This document shows positions 1 through 6,374 of a DNA stretch of 10,675 nucleotides, piece after piece. Source of the stretch: Burkholderiaceae bacterium (GTDB lineage: Bacteria > Pseudomonadota > Gammaproteobacteria > Burkholderiales > Burkholderiaceae); the NCBI GenBank assembly GCA_947371415.1, contig CANBPJ010000056.1, positions 1-10,675 on the forward strand. The letters run 5' to 3'. A program made the position numbers and the translations under genes. The stretch's first letter is position 1; every line of letters begins with the position of its first letter. The notes below the pieces were generated by a model. The model saw only the letters and a program-made list of their open reading frames with translations. It had not been told where the DNA came from and ran no database searches.

Positions 1-66
1 AGCTTTGCCAGTTTTGCTAACCATGGGGTCATTTTTTCTATTTCTTTGATTTTGGCCAACAGCCAT
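1..66 (-). CDS. Partial CDS, N-terminal 22 codons, unknown function
   Basis: An open frame reads leftwards from an ATG at 66-64 to the window edge without a stop. An AGGA ribosome binding site lies at 76-73, six bases before the start, which makes this the best start. The peptide begins MAVGQNQRNR and continues with further Lys and Arg residues, so the N-terminus is basic, polar and not a signal peptide. Too little is present to assign a family. It diverges from the DUF486 gene at 193. Two internal ATGs exist: one at 24-22 in the same frame and one at 32-30 in another frame. Neither has a comparable binding site. The rest of the gene lies outside the window. Confidence 0.5.
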   Translation of the reverse strand, partial: MAVGQNQRNRKNDPMVSKTGKA

Positions 67-98
67 ATATTTTCCTAGAGTCTTGGAATGATGAACCT

Positions 99-112
99 CT
101 GAGCTTGCTCAG
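99..112. promoter_or_regulatory. 14-base inverted repeat between divergent genes
   Basis: The sequence CTGAGCTTGCTCAG has two perfect 6-base arms around a 2-base centre. It lies between the start of the leftward partial gene (66) and the DUF486 gene (193). The position suits a dimeric regulator binding site, but nothing identifies a regulator, and short palindromes occur by chance. Confidence 0.25.
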
Positions 113-192
113 CAGACTCCCCTAGATAGGGCGCGGAATAGTGATCACAAATCAGAATAACAGTTAAGTGGTCTAGGCGCTATGATTGATCA

Positions 193-552
193 ATGCCTAA
201 TATCTCTATTTTTAATAGCCCTTATGGCTTTGTTGCCCTACTGACCCTCTCTAATGTGTTTATGACATTTGCTTGGTATGCGCACTTAAAGGATTTGTCT
301 ACCAAACCTTGGTGGTTAGCGGTTTTGGTGAGTTGGTCGATTGCCTTGTTTGAATATGCACTTCAGGTGCCAGGCAATCGAATCGGATATGAATTCTTTA
401 ATCTTGGTCAGATCAAGATCGCACAAGAAGTTATCACTCTAGGGGTGTTCATTCCATTTGCAATTTTTTATATGGGCGAGCCATTCAAAGTCGATTACAT
501 CTGGGCTGGATTTTGTCTAATGGGCGCTGTTTACTTTATGTTTAGATCATGA
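193..552 (+). CDS. DMT-superfamily membrane protein, DUF486 family
   Basis: A 119-residue very hydrophobic protein with about four predicted membrane helices (roughly residues 10-28, 40-58, 73-92 and 100-117). The stretches SNVFMTFAWYAHLK (near residue 20), ALFEYALQVPGNRIGY (near 52) and GAVYFMFRS at the C-terminus match my memory of DUF486, a family of half-length drug/metabolite-transporter-like proteins. Length is normal for the family. Substrate is unknown; by analogy with other half-size DMT proteins it may work as a dimer in the inner membrane. The start is the first in-frame ATG after a TGA at 187-189. No clear Shine-Dalgarno sequence precedes it, so M24 is a possible alternative start, but that would remove most of helix 1. 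It overlaps the next gene by four bases (ATGA), which indicates an operon with translational coupling. Confidence 0.85.
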   Translation: MPNISIFNSPYGFVALLTLSNVFMTFAWYAHLKDLSTKPWWLAVLVSWSIALFEYALQVPGNRIGYEFFNLGQIKIAQEVITLGVFIPFAIFYMGEPFKVDYIWAGFCLMGAVYFMFRS

Positions 553-776
553 TTAATATCCCCAATCTTATTTTTGCCATCATCATGGGTGGCCTCATGT
601 CTTTAAGCATCACCTTGGCGACTACCTTGATTCGGGTGGGTGTTGCACAAAATTTCTTTTGGGCATGGCTTGAGGTTTGGTCTGTAGCATATCCAGTTGC
701 GATTATTTGCATTCTCATCTATAGACCGTTTGTGAGCAAACTCACTGCAACTTTAGTCAATAAACTCAAGCAATAA
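549..776 (+). CDS. Small two-helix membrane protein, DUF2798 family
   Basis: A 75-residue protein with two predicted membrane helices (about residues 6-28 and 40-60), a short loop containing FFWAWLEVW, and a basic C-terminal tail ending LVNKLKQ. The pattern IFAIIMGGLMSLSITLATTLIRVG followed by FWxAWxxxWxxAYPVA is typical, from memory, of DUF2798 proteins, which are usually 70-80 residues and of unknown function. The ATG overlaps the TGA of the DUF486 gene in ATGA, so translation is probably coupled and the two products may act together in the inner membrane. That partnership is inferred from position only. Confidence 0.8.
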   Translation: MINIPNLIFAIIMGGLMSLSITLATTLIRVGVAQNFFWAWLEVWSVAYPVAIICILIYRPFVSKLTATLVNKLKQ

Positions 777-812
777 ACACAATTAATTCATTTGCAAGAT
801 ACGAGGAATTTT

Positions 813-1061
813 ATGAAGCATCTCAAATATATTTTGTTGTTGAGCATGTTCAGTTTGAGTGGCTGCGCTGCGGTGTTCACTGATGCCTCAGATGCCAATC
901 ATGTTACCTACGTCAACAGTGATGGGGAATCCATTGCATCACTGACGAAAAAGGCAAGCGCCTACTGCGCACAGTATGGAAAAACCGCATCCTTCAAAAA
1001 GAGTGATACTGAGCTAGTTGCAGTGTTTGACTGCAATTGGCCGCAAGCAAGCCCGCGTTAA
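813..1061 (+). CDS. Small secreted lipoprotein, unknown function
   Basis: An 82-residue protein that begins MKHLKYILLLSMFSLSGC: a basic start, a hydrophobic core and a lipobox LSGC with the lipid-carrying Cys at residue 18. Ala at +2 does not give an inner-membrane retention signal, so the outer membrane is the expected location. The mature part has about 65 residues with two further cysteines (C52 and C74) that could form a disulfide in the periplasm. The family is not recognised. The frame is also open from a TTG at 792, but the ATG at 813 has a GAGGA binding site at 803-807 and gives a proper signal peptide. It starts 36 bases after the DUF2798 gene, on the same strand, and could be part of that operon. 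It ends two bases before the prfC stop codon. Confidence 0.8.
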   Translation: MKHLKYILLLSMFSLSGCAAVFTDASDANHVTYVNSDGESIASLTKKASAYCAQYGKTASFKKSDTELVAVFDCNWPQASPR

Positions 1062-1076
1062 TTTAGCCGGCTAAAT
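1061..1076. repeat. 16-base perfect palindrome at a convergent gene junction
   Basis: ATTTAGCCGGCTAAAT is a perfect palindrome with no spacer. It contains the last base of the lipoprotein stop codon and the stop codon of prfC from the other strand. Without a loop it cannot form a stable small hairpin of full length, so a terminator role is doubtful. A protein-binding site or chance are the alternatives. Confidence 0.5.
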
Positions 1077-2697
1077 CAGATTGATAGATGAGGCCAGCAT
1101 GCTCTCTTAAGGCGTGGAACTGAATAGATTCCCAGCGCTGTTGAGCGACATCCAATTCGGATTTATGGCTGGCTAAAAATACAGAGGCACCCACAACGTC
1201 TTCAGCCATGCGGTGAATATTCTCTTGAATAAATTTCTTTAGCGCGACAGGATCATCTGAGCTTACCCAGCGTGCCAGGTTGTAGCGTGCAGGGAGTAAG
1301 CGAACTTCGGCGCCATACTCCGTTTGCAAACGATGGCTAACCACTTCAAACTGTAGTTGTCCAAATGCGCCAAGCAACATAGTGCCGCCCATCATAGGGC
1401 GGAATACTTGAATCGCACCCTCTTCACCAAGTTGCATCAAGCCGGTACGTAGTTGTTTAGAGCGTAATGGGTCTGCAGACTCCACCATGCGGAAAATTTC
1501 CGGCGCAAAAAATGGCAAGCCTGTGAATTGCAACTGCTCACCTTCGGTGAGTGTGTCGCCCAGCCTCAGGAGGCCATGGTTTGGCAGGCCGATGATGTCG
1601 CCAGGAAACGCTTCATCCAAAATATCGCGTCGTTGTGACAGGAAAGAAAGGGCGTTATTGGTGCGAACCTCTTTGCCGTTACGACAAATCTTCAGCTTCA
1701 TGCCGCGTTGAAAATGCCCCGAGCAAATACGTAAGAAGGCAACGCGATCTCGATGGGCCGGATCCATATTTGCCTGAATCTTAAAGACAACGGCTGAGAA
1801 TTTATTTTCTGCGGGACTCACTTCTCGTTGCAAAGCCTTGCGTGATCCAGGGGATGGCGCAAGCTCTACTAAGGTATTGAGAATTTCTCGCACGCCAAAG
1901 TTATTAATAGCTGAGCCAAAGAATACCGGTGACTGACGCCCCGCTAAAAATGCTTCACGATCGAATGCGGGCATGGCATTTTTAATTAAATCTACTTCGG
2001 CAAGCGCATTTTCAAGATCGGTTCCAAGGCGTTCCTTCAATGCAGGATCGTTGATATCAACGATCGCATGGGAATCTTCCGTCACGCGATCTTCGCCTGC
2101 CTTGAACATGCGCATTTGGGAATTTGCGATATCAATTACGCCGGCAAATGATTTACCCATGCCTACCGGCCAGGTAAAAGGAACTACTTCAATGCCAAGT
2201 GCGGTTTCAATCTCATCCATTAATTCCATGGGCGGCTTTACTTCGCGATCCATTTTGTTAATGAAGGTGACAATAGGCGTATTGCGGGCGCGACAAACTT
2301 CAAGCAGACGTAAGGTTTGCGACTCAACACCATTGGCCGCATCAATCACCATGAGCGCAGAATCTACTGCAGTGAGTACGCGATAGGTATCTTCGGAGAA
2401 GTCTTGGTGGCCCGGGGTATCCAGCAGATTAATAATGCAATCGCGATATTCCATCTGCATTACAGAACTCGCAACAGAAATACCACGCTGCTTTTCAATC
2501 TCCATCCAGTCGGAGGTTGCGTGTCTGCTGGCCTTGCGAGCCTTGACGCTACCAGCAATTTGAATGGCACCCGCGTATAGCAAGAGTTTTTCGGTTAGCG
2601 TGGTTTTACCCGCATCTGGGTGAGAGATGATGGCAAAGCTGCGACGTCTTAAAACTTCTGCGCCGGGAGTGCTGGAGGTAGTGGTATCGATGGTAAT
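1063..2697 (-). CDS. prfC: Peptide chain release factor 3 (RF3)
   Basis: RF3 is a cytoplasmic translational GTPase that removes RF1/RF2 from the ribosome after peptide release. All GTPase motifs are visible, numbering from the ATT at 2697: P-loop HPDAGKTT (26-33), switch I RGIS (71-74), DTPGH (93-97) and NKMD (147-150). The stretches SDWMEIEKQRGIS, FKIQANMDPAHRDRVAF and EEGAIQVFRP agree with E. coli RF3 as I remember it. The length of 544 residues is close to the usual 530-540. Start choice is unusual. Between the in-frame TAG at 2712-2710 and the P-loop there is no ATG, GTG or TTG. The first TTG (2583) would delete the P-loop and give an inactive protein. ATT at 2697-2695 has AGG at 2706-2704, six bases upstream, and is preferred; ATC at 2691 and ATT at 2709 are alternatives. 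The gene follows the pseudouridine synthase gene after about 45 bases. Confidence 0.95.
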   Translation of the reverse strand: MTIDTTTSSTPGAEVLRRRSFAIISHPDAGKTTLTEKLLLYAGAIQIAGSVKARKASRHATSDWMEIEKQRGISVASSVMQMEYRDCIINLLDTPGHQDFSEDTYRVLTAVDSALMVIDAANGVESQTLRLLEVCRARNTPIVTFINKMDREVKPPMELMDEIETALGIEVVPFTWPVGMGKSFAGVIDIANSQMRMFKAGEDRVTEDSHAIVDINDPALKERLGTDLENALAEVDLIKNAMPAFDREAFLAGRQSPVFFGSAINNFGVREILNTLVELAPSPGSRKALQREVSPAENKFSAVVFKIQANMDPAHRDRVAFLRICSGHFQRGMKLKICRNGKEVRTNNALSFLSQRRDILDEAFPGDIIGLPNHGLLRLGDTLTEGEQLQFTGLPFFAPEIFRMVESADPLRSKQLRTGLMQLGEEGAIQVFRPMMGGTMLLGAFGQLQFEVVSHRLQTEYGAEVRLLPARYNLARWVSSDDPVALKKFIQENIHRMAEDVVGASVFLASHKSELDVAQQRWESIQFHALREHAGLIYQSDLAG

Positions 2698-2714
2698 TCT
2701 GCGCCTAATCTAAT

Positions 2715-2727
2715 TGACAGAATTATA
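2715..2727 (-). promoter_or_regulatory. Possible prfC promoter -10 box
   Basis: On the minus strand a perfect TATAAT lies at 2727-2722, between the pseudouridine synthase stop and prfC. Transcription would start near 2715 and leave a leader of only about 18 bases before the proposed ATT start. The -35 region, which would fall inside the end of the upstream gene, shows no good TTGACA match. The promoter is therefore plausible but weakly supported. Confidence 0.35.
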
Positions 2728-2742
2728 AGCGGGCATAGCCTC

Positions 2743-3480
2743 TTAGAATTGCTCTTCGGGCCTGACAAAGCGCCATTTTCCGGGGGGTAGGGCACCAAGA
2801 GAAATTCTACCCATGCGCACTCGCTTTAATCCCAGAACCCTAAGGCCGACTATCTCGCACATACGTCGAATCTGACGTTTGCGCCCCTCACGCAAAACAA
2901 AGCGGAGCTGGTCTTCGTTCTGCCAGCTCACTTGAGCGGGCTTTAAAACTACGCCATCTAATTCCAGGCCATGTTTTAAGCGGTCTAGGTCTTCAAAAGA
3001 CAGTGCACCCTCAACTCGGACTAAATACTCCTTCTCAATGGGGCTATTTTCACCAATGAGGAGTTTTGCAATGCGGCCATCTTGGGTCAATACCAGCATG
3101 CCGGTGGAATCAATATCAAGACGACCAGCAGGCGCCAAGCCGCGAGTATTAAAGCGTGGATTGCGACCTTTATCTAGCGGGCTAGCAAAGCAGTTGTCGG
3201 GGGTAATCAGCGAGGCGGCAGGTTGATATTCTTGCTCATCATCAAAATGCGAGATAAAGCCAACGGGCTTATTGAGAATGACGGTAATCCGGGAGGCTTG
3301 TTGTGCTTTGGCGCCTGACTGCAATTCAATCTTCTGATGACGAAAAGCGCGCGAGCCCAGCTCATTGACTACTTCACCATCGACGGTGACCAAGCCTTGT
3401 TCAATATAAGAGTCTGCTTCACGGCGGGAGCAAAGACCTAATTCAGAGAGCAGCTTAGATACGCGTATTTTTTCTTCCAT
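2743..3480 (-). CDS. rRNA pseudouridine synthase, RsuA/RluB/RluF family (RluF-like)
   Basis: This enzyme isomerises a specific uridine in ribosomal RNA to pseudouridine. The 245-residue protein starts with an S4 RNA-binding domain (residues 5-50, with KLLSELGLCSRREADSYIEQG), followed by the catalytic domain. The signature GRLDIDSTG is at 119-127, with D122 as expected nucleophile. KEYLVRVEG (150-158) and REGRKRQIRRMCE (197-209) follow. The RQIRRMCE form is closer to RluF (23S U2604) than to RluB or RluE, but the exact target cannot be fixed from sequence. An extra segment at about 78-118 precedes the catalytic motif. The frame extends to an ATG at 3507. I prefer the ATG at 3480 because TAGG lies just upstream and family members begin directly with the S4 domain. 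It is followed by prfC and diverges from dctA. Confidence 0.9.
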   Translation of the reverse strand: MEEKIRVSKLLSELGLCSRREADSYIEQGLVTVDGEVVNELGSRAFRHQKIELQSGAKAQQASRITVILNKPVGFISHFDDEQEYQPAASLITPDNCFASPLDKGRNPRFNTRGLAPAGRLDIDSTGMLVLTQDGRIAKLLIGENSPIEKEYLVRVEGALSFEDLDRLKHGLELDGVVLKPAQVSWQNEDQLRFVLREGRKRQIRRMCEIVGLRVLGLKRVRMGRISLGALPPGKWRFVRPEEQF

Positions 3481-3586
3481 GCGCCTATTATCGGGCAAGC
3501 TGTACATTTAATCTGTTATCGAGGGGTATTATTGGGCGAAAGTGCTCCGCTAACTACGGGCTCTAAATCTGATAAAGGAAGTTAAA

Positions 3587-4915
3587 TTGACTGCAACATT
3601 AAAAAAGCCCCCATTCTATAAAATCCTTTATTTTCAAGTACTTGCGGCCGTAGTGATTGGGGTGTTGCTGGGTCACCTCTACCCATCTTTGGGTGTGGAT
3701 ATGAAGCCATTTGGAGATGCCTTCATTAAAGGCATCAAGATGCTGATTGCCCCCATTATTTTTTGTACCGTAGTGCTGGGCATTGCGGGCATGGAGGATA
3801 TGAAGAAGGTTGGTAAGACCGGTGGATTGGCATTGCTCTATTTTGAGGTTGTTAGCACCATTGCCCTGATTGTGGGTTTGGTGGTGGTGAATGTCCTTCA
3901 GCCGGGCGCTGGCATGAATATCGATCCTGCTAGCCTCGATACCAAAGGCATTGCTGCCTATACTGGTCCTGGCAAGATGGCAACCACCACGGAGTTTTTA
4001 CTCAACATCATTCCTAATACTGTAGTTGACGCATTTGCAAAGGGAGAGATTTTGCAGGTGCTCTTTATTGCCGTTCTATTTGGATTTGCTTTGCACAAAT
4101 TCGGCGGTAGAGGAACGATGGTGTTTGATTTGATCGAAAAGACATCTCACGTTCTTTTTGACATCATTGGCATCGTCATGAAGTTTGCCCCTATCGGCGC
4201 ATTTGGGGCGATGGCATTTACGATTGGTAAATACGGAGTTGGATCTTTATTTTCCTTGGGCAAGTTAATGGGTGCGTTTTACATCACCTGTTTGCTTTTT
4301 GTATTCATTGTCCTTGGTATCATCGCGCGTTTAAACGGCTTTAGCATTTTTAAGTTTGTGCGCTACATTAAAGAAGAGTTGCTAATTGTTTTGGGCACAT
4401 CGTCTTCAGAGTCAGTGCTGCCGCGCATGATGGAGAAGATGGAGCTCTTGGGCGCTAAGAAAAGCTGCGTAGGATTAGTGATTCCAACGGGCTATTCATT
4501 TAATCTTGATGGCACTTCCATCTACCTAACAATGGCAGCAGTATTTATTGCTCAAGCAACAGATACGCCAATGACGATTACTCAGCAGATTACGCTTTTA
4601 TTAGTTTTACTCCTGACATCCAAGGGGGCTGCAGGTATTACTGGCAGCGGCTTTATTGTCCTTGCAGCAACTCTATCTGCCGTGGGTAATGTGCCTGTTG
4701 CAGGCCTAGCAATTATTCTGGGTATTGATCGCTTTATGTCCGAAGCTCGCGCATTAACTAACCTGGTTGGCAATGGCGTAGCCACTATTGTCGTAGCGCG
4801 TTGGACTGGGGAATTAAATCAAGAGCAATTAACAGCCGCACTCAATCGCGATAGCTGGATTGAGGCTCAGGAGCCAGAAGTCTTGCTGGATCAGAAGCAA
4901 GAAAAGATGCATTAA
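3587..4915 (+). CDS. dctA: C4-dicarboxylate:cation symporter DctA
   Basis: An inner-membrane transporter of the glutamate/aspartate (DAACS) family that imports succinate, fumarate, malate and related acids with protons or sodium. The 442-residue protein is close to E. coli DctA (428) and similar along its whole length, as I remember it. Visible signatures are GTSSSES (270-276, serine-rich re-entrant loop 1), NLDGT (306-310), SKGAAGITGSG (345-355, loop 2), DRFMSEARALTNLVGNG (381-397) and the N-terminal YFQVLAAVVIGVLLGH. The start is TTG at 3587 with a strong AAGGAAG site at 3575-3581; no better start is in frame. No dctB/dctD or dctPQM genes are next to it. A TATTAT box at 3527-3532 could be its -10 element, but the -35 is poor. 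The C-terminus is about 10 residues longer than in E. coli and poorly conserved. Confidence 0.96.
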   Translation: MTATLKKPPFYKILYFQVLAAVVIGVLLGHLYPSLGVDMKPFGDAFIKGIKMLIAPIIFCTVVLGIAGMEDMKKVGKTGGLALLYFEVVSTIALIVGLVVVNVLQPGAGMNIDPASLDTKGIAAYTGPGKMATTTEFLLNIIPNTVVDAFAKGEILQVLFIAVLFGFALHKFGGRGTMVFDLIEKTSHVLFDIIGIVMKFAPIGAFGAMAFTIGKYGVGSLFSLGKLMGAFYITCLLFVFIVLGIIARLNGFSIFKFVRYIKEELLIVLGTSSSESVLPRMMEKMELLGAKKSCVGLVIPTGYSFNLDGTSIYLTMAAVFIAQATDTPMTITQQITLLLVLLLTSKGAAGITGSGFIVLAATLSAVGNVPVAGLAIILGIDRFMSEARALTNLVGNGVATIVVARWTGELNQEQLTAALNRDSWIEAQEPEVLLDQKQEKMH

Positions 4916-4928
4916 TTGTTGCTCTGTT

Positions 4929-4954
4929 ACCTAGATCCTTTGCAGGATCTAGGT
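4929..4954. terminator. Strong hairpin between convergent dctA and kinase genes
   Basis: Arms ACCTAGATCCT (4929-4939) and AGGATCTAGGT (4944-4954) pair over 11 bases around a TTGC loop. The structure is symmetric, so it can form in transcripts from both strands. It begins 13 bases after the dctA stop, and its right arm contains the stop codon of the kinase gene. There is no T-run after it in either direction. It is therefore not a classic intrinsic terminator; it may block 3' exonucleases or act with Rho. Confidence 0.5.
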
Positions 4955-6367
4955 GCGAACAATATGCACGCTACAAGGCGCCTCTTCAACGATCTTAGTC
5001 ATTGAGGTTCGCCAAGGTGTTACTTTATTTGGCAGTTTGTGGGAGGCGCCAATCAAGATCAAAGATGCATCATTGTCTTTGGCAAACTCCACAATTCTGC
5101 TGGCTGGATCAAGCGCTTCTAGCACGTGATACGAAATGCGCTCTGGCGGTAATTTCAAGGGCTTCGCCCACTCCATTAGCTGAACAAGATGACCGCGGAC
5201 AATGCCGCTAGCAGTTTCGCTTTCTTGATTGCCTTCAAAAGTGGGCGTACTTGCAATCGTGCTAATGCATACTAGGCGACTCTCGGGATAGGCTTGCAAT
5301 AAATTCTTCGCAGTAGTTTGCATGCGCTCGCGTAGGTCCCCATCAGATTGGCGTGTATCAATGGCGGCAATCATCAGTGGCGCATCGTCATTTCCCATGC
5401 TGGGGCGCGGACTTGGTGAAGGCTCGTAGCCTGCAGCACGAAACATGCGCTTCAGGTTTTCCCAAAAACTTAATGGATCGACCCGATCTGCACGCTCGGT
5501 CAGCGTGACACTCTCGTGATCCCGTAAGACCTGACGTAAGCGAGTGGCGCTTTGATAGCGGTCCGCCGCACGCGGCTCCAAACAGCGCAAAATAATCTCC
5601 TGCAACCAGCGGGGAATTTCTTTGCGAATAGCGCGCGGGGGAAATGCTTGTGCCCACATCCTTTTGCGTAAGCCACTCATGGTCTGTGGATTACCAAAAG
5701 GAAGCTCTCCTGTCAGCAGTTCATACATGATGACGCCGATTGAGAAAATATCGCTACGGTAGTCTGAACGAATGCCGGTGACTTGCTCTGGTGAGATGTA
5801 GGGCGCAGAACCAATGCCCTTGCGCATTTCTTCTGCAAGTAAATCGGGAAAGCGCGCATGATGCGATAGGCCAAAATCAATTAAGGTGAGCTTGCCTTTG
5901 TCATCAATCAGAATATTTTCAGGTTTGATGTCCAGATGAATCGCATCTTGTGCGTGGAGGGATTGGACTGCTTGTGCTAGGTCAGCGCCAATTCGTACCA
6001 CCTCATCGATTGTAAAAATCTTACCCTCTTTAATGGAGTCCTCAAGAGGTCGCCCTTCAACGCGTTCCATTGCAATGTAGGGGCGCGTGGCCATATTGCC
6101 AGAGCCAAGATACTTTGGAACATGGGGGCTTTTGAGTGAGCGCAGAATGGTGAGTTCGGTTTCAAATCCAATGAGACTTTCAACGGGCTGATCGCGACCC
6201 ACTCTAGGAATCTTTAAGAGGATGGGTACATCAATGCCCTCTTTGGTTGCGGAGTATAGGCTGGCCATGCCGCCACGATGAACCTCCGTCCCCAAAACAA
6301 ATCCATCAACTACTTTGCCATCTTGAAAAATCTCATCAACCGCTTCGATATCAGTATTAATCGGCAT
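4949..6367 (-). CDS. Ser/Thr protein kinase fused to a universal stress protein domain
   Basis: A 472-residue cytoplasmic Hanks-type kinase (about 22-285) followed by a UspA-like domain (about 330-472). Kinase elements: Gly-rich loop with RGGMASLY (31-38, His30 in place of the first Gly), ATP lysine K52 in LLK, helix-C E71, catalytic loop HLDIKPEN (144-151), DFG (164-166), SPE (192-194), D206 and R270. The loop has HLD rather than HRD, so this is a non-RD kinase. All residues needed for phosphotransfer are present. No transmembrane or extracellular sensor segment is visible. The Usp half ends with LILIG and SVHIV, but the nucleotide motif G-2x-G-9x-G-S/T is degenerate: G440, H443, R453, T454. 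An in-frame TTG at 6403 would add 12 residues and overlap the phosphoesterase gene; the ATG at 6367 lies seven bases after that gene's stop and is preferred. There is no good Shine-Dalgarno sequence, so coupling is likely. Confidence 0.88.
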   Translation of the reverse strand: MPINTDIEAVDEIFQDGKVVDGFVLGTEVHRGGMASLYSATKEGIDVPILLKIPRVGRDQPVESLIGFETELTILRSLKSPHVPKYLGSGNMATRPYIAMERVEGRPLEDSIKEGKIFTIDEVVRIGADLAQAVQSLHAQDAIHLDIKPENILIDDKGKLTLIDFGLSHHARFPDLLAEEMRKGIGSAPYISPEQVTGIRSDYRSDIFSIGVIMYELLTGELPFGNPQTMSGLRKRMWAQAFPPRAIRKEIPRWLQEIILRCLEPRAADRYQSATRLRQVLRDHESVTLTERADRVDPLSFWENLKRMFRAAGYEPSPSPRPSMGNDDAPLMIAAIDTRQSDGDLRERMQTTAKNLLQAYPESRLVCISTIASTPTFEGNQESETASGIVRGHLVQLMEWAKPLKLPPERISYHVLEALDPASRIVEFAKDNDASLILIGASHKLPNKVTPWRTSMTKIVEEAPCSVHIVRT

Positions 6368-6374
6368 AGGGAAA

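Noticed and set aside
67..192. Possible tRNA or small RNA in the gap between divergent genes
   Set aside because: No cloverleaf, CCA end or terminator-like hairpin with a T-run could be found; the gap fits a divergent promoter region.
182..244. A 20-codon hydrophobic ORF (ATG at 182) overlapping the start of the DUF486 gene in another frame
   Set aside because: It has no ribosome binding site, its stop lies inside the DUF486 gene, and its hydrophobicity is expected from the T-rich overlapping code. A leader peptide cannot be excluded but has no support.
1973..2386. Long open frame on the plus strand inside prfC
   Set aside because: It lies opposite a strongly conserved gene, its translation is low-complexity and Ser/Arg-rich, and it resembles no family.
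1063..2583. prfC read from the TTG at 2583 as a 506-residue protein
   Set aside because: This would remove the P-loop HPDAGKTT, which is intact just upstream in the same frame.
3520..3560. A possible sigma-54 promoter for dctA (TGGGCGAAAGTGCT)
   Set aside because: The GG and GC pairs are about two bases too close for the -24/-12 spacing, and no dctBD genes are nearby.
5388..5657. Open frame on the minus strand inside the kinase gene in another frame
   Set aside because: It overlaps the conserved kinase domain and has an Arg/Cys-rich shadow-like composition with no recognisable motif.
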